From contig CANLNM010000001.1 of NCBI GenBank assembly GCA_947492475.1, positions 372,001 through 436,000 on the forward strand: a DNA stretch of 64,000 bases, read 5' to 3'. A program made the position numbers and the translations under genes. The notes below the pieces were generated by a model. That model did no database searches. It saw only the letters and a program-made list of their open reading frames with translations, and was not told where the DNA came from. Source of the DNA: an uncultured Paracoccaceae bacterium (GTDB lineage: Bacteria; Pseudomonadota; Alphaproteobacteria; Rhodobacterales; Rhodobacteraceae). Position 1 is the first letter of the stretch, and each line of letters opens with the position of its first letter. This document shows positions 56,057-64,000 of the stretch, piece by piece.

Positions 56057-57172
56057 TTAAACCAGTTCGAAATCCTGACCACCCAGCACTTTGCCATTCA
56101 CCTGAATGTCGATGCGATGTGTGCCGGGATACAGCGTGAACGTCGTCGCGTTGTCTTTAAACCGGTGGGATTTAGCAAAGGTCATCGGCGTATTTGGGGC
56201 CAATTTGGCCTGTTTCAGCTTGAACACTTTGGGGGCGGTGGACCCGTCGGATTTCACCGAATGCAGCACAAAATCCACGATCACAGGTTCGCTTTGAGGC
56301 GCAAGAAGCGTAAATTTGATGTCCTGAACCCCGCCACGTGGAACCGATGGCAACACCGTTAAATCCTGCAAAGACACGTCGGCATCAACGCGATATCCCA
56401 GCACATCCATCGCGCCCGGATGCCCCTGTTTGATCAAGGTGCGCAGCGCATGGCGGGTCATCCATGCCAGTTCCTTGGGCTTTTGTTTATCCGCCTTTTC
56501 CCAGCGACGCAGCGTGGTGACCACCAGATCAGGATGGGATTTGGCAATGTCATTTAGATGATTGGCCACCGACCGGGTGACATAGCGGGTAGGATCGCTA
56601 TGCAATTGATCTAAAAACGGAATTGGGTCACAAACGTCCAGATTTATCCGCCCGGCCCAAGGCAACCGTGCCCGGGTTCCTTCGCTGACCAAGCGGCGCA
56701 CGTGATAATTGTCATCCCCCGCCCATTGCTGCAATCGGGCCAGCGTTTCATCCGGCCATCGGTTGATAAACGGGCGAATGTAAAATTCCATACTGAACCG
56801 CTGCGTCGCCTCATAGATCAGATCCAGCGCCAAATCACGGTGCCGTTCCAACCCATGCCGCACTGCCAGAATTCCGGGCACCGCGTGAATAAAGCGCCCG
56901 AAATCATCATCGGTTTTTGTATGGTCCAGCTTAGGTGGCATGGCCGTGATCAACTGATCCACCATGGTCGGAAAATCATCGGACAGACGGGACTGAACGC
57001 AATCTGCGATCCAATCCAGCCGTTCCATCAATTCGCGATCCGGCAATCCGCCCATCACATCTGAATGAAAGCGCGGCCCGTCAAATCCCGGCAAAACAGC
57101 AAATTCATCCGCCAAATCCTCAATAGATGACGCGTTAAACAGATGATCTTTCAGGCTAAACTTTTCAGACAT
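56057..57172 (-). CDS. DNA alkylation repair-like HEAT-repeat protein
   Basis: 371 residues from ATG 57172 (MSEKFSLKDH), with GAGGG upstream. The helical repeat domain (about 1-270) resembles AlkC/AlkD-type alkylation repair proteins, including WAGDDNYHVRRLVSEGTRARLPW and RSVANHLNDIAKSHPD. A C-terminal beta-rich part (about 275-371, with FTLYPGTHRIDIQVNGK) follows, as in AlkC-like proteins with an Ig-like end. Follows the SDR gene by 12 bases. Confidence 0.85.
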   Translation of the reverse strand: MSEKFSLKDHLFNASSIEDLADEFAVLPGFDGPRFHSDVMGGLPDRELMERLDWIADCVQSRLSDDFPTMVDQLITAMPPKLDHTKTDDDFGRFIHAVPGILAVRHGLERHRDLALDLIYEATQRFSMEFYIRPFINRWPDETLARLQQWAGDDNYHVRRLVSEGTRARLPWAGRINLDVCDPIPFLDQLHSDPTRYVTRSVANHLNDIAKSHPDLVVTTLRRWEKADKQKPKELAWMTRHALRTLIKQGHPGAMDVLGYRVDADVSLQDLTVLPSVPRGGVQDIKFTLLAPQSEPVIVDFVLHSVKSDGSTAPKVFKLKQAKLAPNTPMTFAKSHRFKDNATTFTLYPGTHRIDIQVNGKVLGGQDFELV

Positions 57173-57184
57173 TTGTGCCCTCAA

Positions 57185-57964
57185 TCACATGGTTGTATTC
57201 ACAGCGCCACCATCCAGCAGAATGTTCTGCCCGACCATGTACCCCGCATGTTGCGAACACATAAAGGCACATGTCGCGCCAAATTCGGCCGATGTGCCAT
57301 AACGCTGCGCAGGAATGGTGGCTTCGCGGTTGGCTTTGGCCTGTTCCATTGAAATCCCCTGCTGATTGGACACACCTGAATCCAGTGAAACCGCGCGATC
57401 CGTGGCATGGATGCCCGGTAACAAATTATTGATGGTGACACCGTTGGGTGCGACCTGTCGGGCGGTTCCGGCTACGTAACCGGTCAAACCTGCACGCGCA
57501 GAATTGGACAGGCCCAGCACGGCAATCGGGGCTTTGACCGATACAGATGTGATGTTGACCACCCGGCCCCAGCCTTTGTCGATCATGCCGGGCAGCAATG
57601 CCTTCATCAGCGCAATCGGCGTCAGCATATTGGCGTCAAGTGCGGCGACAAAATCATCCCGATCCCAATCGCTCCACATTCCAGGAGGCGGCCCACCCGC
57701 ATTTGTAACAAGGATATCAACGCCTTGCGCCTCTTTCAAAACAGCATCTTGACCATCTTGGGTGGTGACATCCGCCGCAACGGTCACAACGTTCACACCG
57801 TATTTCGCCCGGATTTCTGCGGCTGCGGCTTCTAACGCTTCGGATCCGCGTGCGTTCATCACCAGATCAACGCCCGCCTCTGCCAGCGCGTCTGCACAGC
57901 CGCGCCCCAATCCTTTGGATGAGGCACAGACCAAGGCACGTTTTCCAGAAATTCCAAGATCCAT
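57185..57964 (-). CDS. SDR-family protein lacking the YxxxK pair
   Basis: 259 residues with a Rossmann start GKRALVCASSKGLGRGCADAL, the NAG signature VTNAGGPPPG and TSVSVKAP. Where SDRs have YxxxK, this reads LSNSARAGL, so tyrosine and lysine are replaced by S and R. A subgroup of SDRs with this NSxR pattern exists. Catalysis may differ, or the protein may only bind cofactor. AAGGGG precedes the ATG. It is translated before the alkylation-repair-like gene. Confidence 0.9.
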   Translation of the reverse strand: MDLGISGKRALVCASSKGLGRGCADALAEAGVDLVMNARGSEALEAAAAEIRAKYGVNVVTVAADVTTQDGQDAVLKEAQGVDILVTNAGGPPPGMWSDWDRDDFVAALDANMLTPIALMKALLPGMIDKGWGRVVNITSVSVKAPIAVLGLSNSARAGLTGYVAGTARQVAPNGVTINNLLPGIHATDRAVSLDSGVSNQQGISMEQAKANREATIPAQRYGTSAEFGATCAFMCSQHAGYMVGQNILLDGGAVNTTM

Positions 57965-58097
57965 TATGTTCCCCTTTACAGATCGATTTTATCATAGTGT
58001 GAACAATCGCCCGGATATGGTCCGATCGTTGACGATTTTACGCCCCATTGTCCGGGCATTGATGTATAAAGTGTGACCGATAGCAGAAAGTCCAGAC

Positions 58098-59108
58098 ATG
58101 ACGAACCAAACCCAAGCGATTCAGACCCTACCCGTTTACGCGGCTGAGGATTTCGTCGTGACGCATGGGGTTGCTGAGGGCGAAGCGTTGTCCTTTGCGG
58201 ACGAATTGATGGTCGATGACACATATGGGCTGGATGATCGGGCCCGCCGTTTGCGGTTGACGATTTCAATGTTGGAAGACAGCAAACATTTCAGCATTGC
58301 CCCCGGATCAGAGGTGGGAACGCTTGATAACACTGTGGTTTTGGACAGTTGCATCACCTTGATGGCGCCCGACAGCACCACCTATGAGGCATTGATTCTG
58401 GTCGAAGTTGAAAACAACGAAGTGGCAGGCCTGTATCTGCTGCCTTTGGCCTCTTTGGTGCCGGATCTGGAATATCGACTGGTCGGTGTTGACCGCGACG
58501 CCGCCGCATCCAAATTTTCCGAAGTGGCCTGCGTTTCCTTTACCCGCAACACAAAAATCACCATGGCTGATGGCACACAGGTCCCGATTGAGGATCTGCA
58601 TATCGGTGACAAAGTGCTGACCCGTGATGCGGGCGCACAGGAAATCCGCTGGATTGGTCATTCTACCGTGCGGGCCGTGGGCGCCTTTGCCCCGGTCGTG
58701 ATCCGCAAAGGCACATTGCATAACGAAAATGACCTGATCGTCAGTCCTGACCATCGGATTTTTGTCTATCAGCGTCGCGATCGTCTGGGCGCTGGCCGTT
58801 CCGAAGTGTTGGTCAAAGTGCGCCATCTGATCAACGGAACCTCGGTTTATCAACAGGATGGCGGGTTTGTCGATTATTACCAATTGCTGTTTGATGACCA
58901 CCAAATCATCTATGCAGAAGGCATCGCCGCAGAAAGCCTGCTGGTTGATCAACGCACCAAAGGCGCCCTGCCCCAGCATGTGCAGGACAATCTGAACCAA
59001 GCACTGGGTGGACATATCAGATCCCATCATCTGGACTTTGAGGTCACCGAAAGCCTGCTGAGCCAGCCAGACGCAGTAGAATTGCTGAAACGCGCCTCTT
59101 CCAGCTAG
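58098..59108 (+). CDS. Hint (Hedgehog/intein) domain protein
   Basis: 336 residues. An N-terminal unassigned beta-rich part (about 1-150) precedes a Hint_2-type module. It begins near C154 in VACVSFTRNTKI and contains VPIEDLHIGDKVLTRD, EIRWIGHST and VSPDHRIFVYQ. Such modules are common in exported roseobacter proteins. Self-processing after the cysteine is possible but no mature partner is visible. There is no N-terminal signal peptide, so non-classical export, if any, is inferred. Confidence 0.88.
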   Translation: MTNQTQAIQTLPVYAAEDFVVTHGVAEGEALSFADELMVDDTYGLDDRARRLRLTISMLEDSKHFSIAPGSEVGTLDNTVVLDSCITLMAPDSTTYEALILVEVENNEVAGLYLLPLASLVPDLEYRLVGVDRDAAASKFSEVACVSFTRNTKITMADGTQVPIEDLHIGDKVLTRDAGAQEIRWIGHSTVRAVGAFAPVVIRKGTLHNENDLIVSPDHRIFVYQRRDRLGAGRSEVLVKVRHLINGTSVYQQDGGFVDYYQLLFDDHQIIYAEGIAAESLLVDQRTKGALPQHVQDNLNQALGGHIRSHHLDFEVTESLLSQPDAVELLKRASSS

Positions 59109-59148
59109 ATTACATTGCCCTTTGGCCCGTGCCGCGCTAACAGGCGGC

Positions 59149-60744
59149 ATGACAAATCGCCCTGATCTACCGCCTGAAATCGCCCGCCGTCGGACATTTG
59201 CGATCATTTCGCATCCCGATGCCGGGAAAACGACGCTGACAGAAAAATTCCTGCTTTATGGCGGTGCCATTCAGATGGCCGGTCAGGTGCGCGCCAAAGG
59301 CGAAGCCCGACGTACCCGGTCAGACTTTATGCAGATGGAAAAAGACCGCGGTATTTCGGTATCTGCGTCCGCTATGTCGTTTGATTTTAACGGCAACCGG
59401 TTCAATCTGGTCGACACGCCCGGTCACTCGGATTTTTCCGAAGACACCTATCGCACATTGACGGCTGTGGATGCGGCCGTGATGGTGATTGATGGCGCCA
59501 AAGGTGTCGAAAGCCAGACCCAGAAACTGTTCGAAGTCTGCCGTCTGCGCGACCTGCCGATCCTGACTTTCTGTAATAAAATGGATCGCGAAAGCCGCGA
59601 CACATTTGAAATCATTGACGAAATTCAGGAAAACCTCGCGATTGATGTCACTCCGGCCTCTTGGCCGATTGGGCTGGGTCGCGATTTTATCGGCTGTTAC
59701 GACCTGTTGCGGGACCGGCTGGAACTGATGGATCGGGCGGACCGGAATAAGATTTCCGAAAGCATCGAAATCAACGGATTGGACGACCCCAAACTGGCCG
59801 AACATGTGCCCGCAGAGCTGCTGGAAACATTTCTGGAAGAGGTCGAAATGGCCAAGGAATTGTTGCCAACGCTCGACCCGCAGGCCGTCCTAGAGGGGCA
59901 TATGACCCCAATCTGGTTTGGCTCTGCGATCAATTCGTTTGGGGTGCAGGAATTGATGAACGGGATCAGCAAATACGGCCCCGAACCGCAAATCCAAAAC
60001 GCAGAACCCCGCAAAATTGCGCCCGAAGAACCCAAAGTCGCAGGCTTTGTGTTTAAGGTGCAGGCCAATATGGATCCCAAACACCGCGACCGGGTTGCCT
60101 TTGTGCGCATGGCGTCGGGCCATTTCAAACGCGGCATGAAACTAACCCATGTGCGGACCAAAAAACCGATGGCGATTTCCAATCCGGTTCTGTTTTTAGC
60201 ATCCGACCGTGAATTGGCCGAAGAAGCATGGGCCGGTGACATCATCGGCATTCCCAACCACGGGCAATTGCGCATCGGCGACACCCTAACCGAAGGCGAA
60301 GCCCTGCGGGTGTCGGGCATTCCGTCCTTTGCGCCCGAATTGTTGCAAGGCGTGCGCGCAGGCGATCCGATGAAGGCCAAACACCTGGAAAAGGCCCTGC
60401 ATCAATTTGCCGAAGAAGGGGCCGCCAAAGTGTTCAAACCGTCCATCGGATCAGGCTTTATTGTCGGTGTGGTTGGCGCGTTGCAATTCGAAGTTCTGGC
60501 ATCACGGATTGAGCTGGAATACGGCCTGCCCGTGCGGTTCGATCAATCTCAGTTCACCTCCGCCCGCTGGGTCAGTGGTGACAAAACGGCCGTGGATAAA
60601 TTCTGTGACACCAACAAACAGCACATCGCCTATGATCATGACGGCGACATTGTGTATCTGACACGGTTGCAATGGGACATTGACCGTGTGGCGCGCGATT
60701 ACCCGGATGTTAACCTGACCGCGACCAAAGAAATGATGGTCTAG
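59149..60744 (+). CDS. prfC: Peptide chain release factor 3
   Basis: GTPase that recycles RF1/RF2 from the ribosome. 531 residues from ATG 59149 (MTNRPDLPPEIARRR). GTPase motifs are SHPDAGKTTLTEK (G1), DTPGHSDFSED (G3) and FCNKMDRES (G4). The EF-G-like domain 2 and the RF3 C-terminal domain are present. It follows the Hint gene by 40 bases. Confidence 0.96.
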   Translation: MTNRPDLPPEIARRRTFAIISHPDAGKTTLTEKFLLYGGAIQMAGQVRAKGEARRTRSDFMQMEKDRGISVSASAMSFDFNGNRFNLVDTPGHSDFSEDTYRTLTAVDAAVMVIDGAKGVESQTQKLFEVCRLRDLPILTFCNKMDRESRDTFEIIDEIQENLAIDVTPASWPIGLGRDFIGCYDLLRDRLELMDRADRNKISESIEINGLDDPKLAEHVPAELLETFLEEVEMAKELLPTLDPQAVLEGHMTPIWFGSAINSFGVQELMNGISKYGPEPQIQNAEPRKIAPEEPKVAGFVFKVQANMDPKHRDRVAFVRMASGHFKRGMKLTHVRTKKPMAISNPVLFLASDRELAEEAWAGDIIGIPNHGQLRIGDTLTEGEALRVSGIPSFAPELLQGVRAGDPMKAKHLEKALHQFAEEGAAKVFKPSIGSGFIVGVVGALQFEVLASRIELEYGLPVRFDQSQFTSARWVSGDKTAVDKFCDTNKQHIAYDHDGDIVYLTRLQWDIDRVARDYPDVNLTATKEMMV

Positions 60745-60827
60745 GCGCGTTAACCTTTAAAATTGTTAAGCAGCCGCAACATATTGGCTGTTTAACGACC
60801 TATACCCCTAGGAACGACGACGTTTCC

Positions 60828-60856
60828 TTGACCTTTTAGTCCTTTGCGCGTAAGGG
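60828..60856 (+). promoter_or_regulatory. Possible promoter of the DEAD-box helicase gene
   Basis: TTGACC at 60828-60833 and TAAGGG at 60851-60856 with a 17-base spacer. The -35 is good, the -10 poor. This would give a leader of about 80 bases containing the hairpin at 60906. Confidence 0.3.
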
Positions 60857-60905
60857 CTTGGTACCATTGACGCCCGACAATACGGTCGGTGCGGGTCGCC
60901 CAAGA

Positions 60906-60926
60906 TTGCGGCCATCAGAGCCGCAA
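60906..60926 (+). promoter_or_regulatory. Hairpin just upstream of the helicase ribosome binding site
   Basis: TTGCGGC (60906-60912) pairs perfectly with GCCGCAA (60920-60926) around a 7-base loop. It ends 5 bases before AAAGG at 60932. It could affect access to the ribosome binding site, for instance at low temperature, but no alternative fold was tested. Confidence 0.5.
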
Positions 60927-60942
60927 TAGCGAAAGGCACAGT

Positions 60943-62715
60943 TTGACCAAATTTACTGATCTTAATCTCGGACCCAAAGTACTTAAGGCGGTCGAGGAAG
61001 CGGGCTATGAAAGCCCAACCCCAATTCAAGCCGGAGCGATTCCATCTGCCCTAGAGGGACGTGATGTTTTGGGCATTGCCCAAACCGGCACCGGCAAAAC
61101 AGCATCATTTACATTGCCAATGATTTCGATGCTGGGCCGTGGTCGCGCGCGCGCACGCATGCCGCGCAGTTTGGTACTGGCACCGACACGTGAATTGGCC
61201 GCTCAGGTCGCTGAAAACTTTGATGTTTATGCGAAATACACCAAACTGACCAAAGCGTTGCTGATTGGCGGTGTTTCGTTCAAAGAACAGGACGCCCTGA
61301 TCGATCGCGGTGTTGACGTGTTGATCGCAACGCCGGGTCGTTTGCTTGATCATTTTGAACGCGGCAAACTGCTGCTGACTGGCGTGCAAATCATGGTTGT
61401 CGACGAAGCTGACCGGATGCTGGATATGGGGTTTATCCCTGATATTGAACGCATTTTTGGCCTGACACCGTTTACACGCCAAACGTTGTTCTTTTCCGCG
61501 ACAATGGCGCCTGAAATCGAACGGATCACCAATACGTTCCTGTCAAACCCTGCCAAAGTCGAAGTGGCACGCGCTGCGACCACCTCTGAAAATATTGCGC
61601 AGGGCGTGGTGATGTTCAAAGCGTCGCGCCGTGATCGCGAAGGATCCGAAAAACGGTCCATCCTGCGGGCGCTGATCGAAAAAGAAGCCGAGAATTGCAA
61701 AAACGCGATCATTTTCTGTAACCGCAAGGTTGACGTAGATATCGTTGCCAAATCGATGAAAAAATACGGTCTGGACGCGGCACCTATTCACGGTGATCTG
61801 GATCAGGCGCATCGAATGCGCACATTGGATGGCTTTCGCGACGGATCCTTACGGTTCCTTGTGGCATCCGATGTCGCCGCGCGTGGGCTGGATATTCCGG
61901 ATGTGACACATGTGTTTAACTACGATGTGCCCGGCCATGCCGAGGATTACGTGCACCGGATTGGCCGCACAGGTCGCGCGGGCAAAAAAGGCACCGCGAT
62001 GATGATCTGCTCTCCGCGTGATGAAAAGAATTTTGCCGCGATCGAAACGCTGGTCAAAATGGAAATCCCGCGCATCGACAATCCAAAGCCTGCCAAGGCA
62101 CCGCGCGCGGTTGAACCGACGTCAAAACCAGCCCCAAAAACTGCGGCTGAAAACGGCAAGCGGGACAAAGTGCAGGAACCGCGTCGCGACGATGCCAAAC
62201 GCGACGAAATGCGCCGCGATGATGCTCAAGCGCGTGATAACAATCGCAAATCCCGTTCACGTGGGGGCCGCAAAGGTCATCGTCACGAACCCATTGTGGG
62301 CATGGGGGATGACGCGCCTGGCTTTATCTTGATGGGGTTTGATGAACGCCGCGCGCTGAGCCGCCCTGCTGTCGAACAATCTGGTGATGCGCCCGAAGAG
62401 AAAGCGCCGCGCAAACGTCGCAGCTCGACCCGTCGTAAATCTAAGGATGTCGTGGCTGGTGAAGAGCAAGTCACTGACACTGTAGAGACCACAGAAGACG
62501 TGACCGCCGACGCGACGGTGCAGGTTGATGCCGAAACACCATCAAATGAAGCCCCCGTTCAGGCCGACATTGAGACTGCAGAAGTCAAAGTAGAAGCGAG
62601 CGAAAACGGTTCAACGGATGCAGCGCCCGAACAGGTCGCAGAGCAGCAGGATGAACCTTTGGCCGAACAAGAGACAGCGCAATCGGATCAAAAAGAAGAT
62701 CCAAGCGCTGCCTAA
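60943..62715 (+). CDS. DEAD-box RNA helicase
   Basis: 590 residues. The start is TTG 60943 (read LTKFTDLNLGPKVL), with AAAGG (60932-60936) 6 bases upstream; the frame extends to 60889 but homology begins here. Helicase motifs are AQTGTGKT (I), PTRELA (Ia), VDEADRMLDMG (II), SATMAP (III) and HRIGRTGRAGKKG (VI). A long low-complexity tail follows (about 390-590), first basic with RDDAKRDEMRRDD, then acidic. Its leader has a hairpin, and such helicases are often cold-induced. A terminator follows the gene. Confidence 0.94.
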   Translation: MTKFTDLNLGPKVLKAVEEAGYESPTPIQAGAIPSALEGRDVLGIAQTGTGKTASFTLPMISMLGRGRARARMPRSLVLAPTRELAAQVAENFDVYAKYTKLTKALLIGGVSFKEQDALIDRGVDVLIATPGRLLDHFERGKLLLTGVQIMVVDEADRMLDMGFIPDIERIFGLTPFTRQTLFFSATMAPEIERITNTFLSNPAKVEVARAATTSENIAQGVVMFKASRRDREGSEKRSILRALIEKEAENCKNAIIFCNRKVDVDIVAKSMKKYGLDAAPIHGDLDQAHRMRTLDGFRDGSLRFLVASDVAARGLDIPDVTHVFNYDVPGHAEDYVHRIGRTGRAGKKGTAMMICSPRDEKNFAAIETLVKMEIPRIDNPKPAKAPRAVEPTSKPAPKTAAENGKRDKVQEPRRDDAKRDEMRRDDAQARDNNRKSRSRGGRKGHRHEPIVGMGDDAPGFILMGFDERRALSRPAVEQSGDAPEEKAPRKRRSSTRRKSKDVVAGEEQVTDTVETTEDVTADATVQVDAETPSNEAPVQADIETAEVKVEASENGSTDAAPEQVAEQQDEPLAEQETAQSDQKEDPSAA

Positions 62716-62732
62716 TGCGATCTAAATGATTG

Positions 62733-62762
62733 AAAAGCCCGGTTTTTGACCGGGCTTTTTTA
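62733..62762. terminator. Bidirectional terminator after the DEAD-box gene
   Basis: An 11-bp stem AAAAGCCCGGT (62733-62743) with ACCGGGCTTTT (62749-62759) and a 5-base loop, T-rich on the right. It can serve the helicase gene and the convergent VPLPA-CTERM gene. Confidence 0.92.
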
Positions 62763-62769
62763 TTTTGAC

Positions 62770-63375
62770 CTACTTCTTTTTGCGGCGCATGACGCCAAAC
62801 CCGGCCAGTCCAGCCAGCATCAACGGCAAAGATGCCGGAACCGGAACCGCGGGCAATGACAGCTCAGCGCTCAGCTCAACCGCCCAGTTGCCCGTGCGAT
62901 TATCAGCGTCCACGTCACAAAACCCCCCCTGGCTACATCCGTGCACGGTCGTAAAGGACAATCCACCCAGCCCGTCTTGTTCGTAACCATTGGCCAGATA
63001 ACTGCCGATAACGTCGTTGCTAAACTGAGAAATCACCAGGCTATATGTCCCTGCCCCCAGAAACATTGAAATCATGGAATCAAAGCCAATTCCGCCATCG
63101 TCGTCGCGCACCAATATCCGCCCGTCGCTGTCAAACAATGTGAAAATCGTGTCAAAACCACCGCCGGTGATCGTGTCCCCCATCAGGGATGTCCCACCTG
63201 AATAGCCATAAGACGTTGCCGTAAAAAGTGCATCTGACGTCAATTCAAAACCAATGGTTTCCAAATCGTTGTCAAAGACAAACGTCCCTTCAAAGAGCTC
63301 GCTGCCGGACAAAGTAGACGCAGAGGCGGACGCCGCGGCGGCGCAGAATGCCGCTGCTGTGAAAAAAGTTTTCAT
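62770..63375 (-). CDS. Exported VPLPA-CTERM sorting-signal protein
   Basis: 201 residues with a signal peptide (MKTFFTAAAFCAAAASASAS) and a C-terminal sorting signal: VPVPASLPLMLAGLAGFG followed by the basic end MRRKKK. The VPxPA-helix-RRKK form is the VPLPA-CTERM type found in roseobacters. It is thought to be cleaved by an exosortase-like enzyme; none is encoded in this window. The mature part is acidic, with DFESxS-like and calcium-rich-looking segments (DSDGRILVRDDDGG). ATG 63375 has GGG upstream. Confidence 0.88.
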   Translation of the reverse strand: MKTFFTAAAFCAAAASASASTLSGSELFEGTFVFDNDLETIGFELTSDALFTATSYGYSGGTSLMGDTITGGGFDTIFTLFDSDGRILVRDDDGGIGFDSMISMFLGAGTYSLVISQFSNDVIGSYLANGYEQDGLGGLSFTTVHGCSQGGFCDVDADNRTGNWAVELSAELSLPAVPVPASLPLMLAGLAGFGVMRRKKK

Positions 63376-63391
63376 GAATAATCCCATCTTA

Positions 63392-63453
63392 ACTAGCACG
63401 CCAAAATCAGCGTTGGTTAGATACTAGCACGCCAAAATCAGCGTTGGTTAGAT
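63392..63453. repeat. 31-bp perfect tandem duplication
   Basis: The 31-base unit starting ACTAGCACGCC and ending GTTGGTTAGAT occurs at 63392-63422 and again at 63423-63453, identical base for base. It lies 17 bases upstream of the VPLPA-CTERM start codon (minus strand), so it may carry part of the promoter or leader. Confidence 0.95.
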
Positions 63454-63496
63454 GTTTACGATTTGAAAACCATTTCGTCCACTTTTCAGGAAAATA

Positions 63497-64000
63497 TCAC
63501 GCCAGCCGACTTATGATCACCGTCACTTCTGGTTTTTTACCGATTTCCGATTGGGCGGTGCGCCGGGTTATGGTGCGCAGCTCTTTTTCTAATGTGGCAT
63601 CATCAATCAGGGTTTTGTCGCTGGCACGCATCAGAAATTGGCCCAGATCGTTTTCCAGCAAATCCTGCAGTGGCGCATTCGATGTGCCCACTTCAGGCAA
63701 GCCCATGATTTCGCACCAAGGTTCGCCCAAGGGTGATCCGTCTTCGTCGATGATCAAAGTGACCAAAACATGCCCGTTTAATGCCATGCGGATACGATCC
63801 CGCACAATGCCATCCATCGCACCGATTTTGACCGATCCATCCAAGTATGTCCGCCCGGTTTCGATATATTCCGCCACGCGTGGTTCGTTTCCGGTCAGAT
63901 CGATCATCATGCCATTTACGGCAACAACGCCTTGTAAGCCTTTGGAATCGGCAATTTTTGCGTGTTCACGCAGATGCCGATGTTCGCCATGCATGGGCAC
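63497..64000 (-). CDS. rnj: Ribonuclease J, 5' end beyond the window
   Basis: The last 167 residues of a metallo-beta-lactamase-fold 5'-3' exo/endoribonuclease. The visible part opens with PMHGEHRHLREHA, the conserved histidine-containing motif of the RNase J core. It ends in the C-terminal dimerisation domain (TVIISRLA). The start lies right of the window. The VPLPA-CTERM gene follows on the same strand after about 120 bases. Confidence 0.93.
   Translation of the reverse strand: MPMHGEHRHLREHAKIADSKGLQGVVAVNGMMIDLTGNEPRVAEYIETGRTYLDGSVKIGAMDGIVRDRIRMALNGHVLVTLIIDEDGSPLGEPWCEIMGLPEVGTSNAPLQDLLENDLGQFLMRASDKTLIDDATLEKELRTITRRTAQSEIGKKPEVTVIISRLA

Overview
The window is an ordinary-looking stretch of alphaproteobacterial chromosome. 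It most likely comes from a marine Rhodobacteraceae/Roseobacter-group bacterium with moderate GC (judged by eye, not computed). The pointers are a TRAP transporter with its own two-component system, an assimilatory sulfate operon carrying DUF2849 and DUF934 genes, the argS-SPOR-nagZ-scpA-scpB block, tatABC, surE-pcm-nlpD, a Hint-domain protein and a VPLPA-CTERM protein. I see no insertion sequence, prophage, CRISPR array, rRNA or tRNA. No stretch of more than about 300 bases lacks a gene.

Layout. 1-7.2 kb: the 3' part of tpiA, then a minus-strand C4-dicarboxylate block dctB-dctD-dctP-dctQ-dctM. A perfect palindrome lies upstream of dctP, and the DctD protein has lost its sigma-54 contact motif. 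7.3-14.5 kb: a cytochrome P450, a divergent Lrp/AsnC regulator and the cysG-DUF2849-cysI-cysH-DUF934-fpr operon, which makes siroheme and reduces APS and sulfite. 14.6-17.2 kb: an unknown gene, a long acidic 11-residue-repeat membrane-anchored protein, and infC with an ATA start codon. 17.2-25.9 kb: cysS-cimA-squalene-synthase-like, DUF1697, MmcQ/YjbR, a small conserved ORF, and the SPOR-nagZ-scpA-scpB run. 26-34.7 kb: argS, an unknown membrane protein whose end overlaps dgt, an ErpA-type Fe-S carrier, a stand-alone degenerate GT51 protein, a large periplasmic unknown, xthA and an alpha/beta-hydrolase-like unknown. 34.8-46.4 kb: pyrC-pyrE, dnaB, alr-mlaE-mlaF-membrane protein, a coiled-coil membrane protein, a PqiA-like protein, radA-cvpA and purF. 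46.4-48.8 kb: a sulfotransferase-like gene, an SDR, and a divergent TetR/membrane-protein pair with three evenly spaced operators. 48.9-54.1 kb: surE-pcm-nlpD facing tatA-tatB-tatC-DUF815. 54.2-64 kb: a WYL regulator, an orphan ABC ATPase, a DNA-alkylation-repair-like HEAT protein, an SDR without the usual catalytic pair, the Hint protein, prfC, a DEAD-box helicase, the VPLPA-CTERM protein and the 3' part of an RNase J gene.

Most genes are core metabolism, translation and envelope functions packed in short operons with 4-base overlaps. The points most worth a second look are the three 42-bp-spaced operators at 48309-48408, the GAFTGA-less DctD with its palindromic site and no sigma-54 promoter, the hendecad-repeat protein at 15310-16398, the degenerate GT51 protein, the sulfotransferase-like gene behind purF, and the 31-bp tandem duplication upstream of the VPLPA-CTERM gene. 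None of these proves a new system; each is a testable lead.
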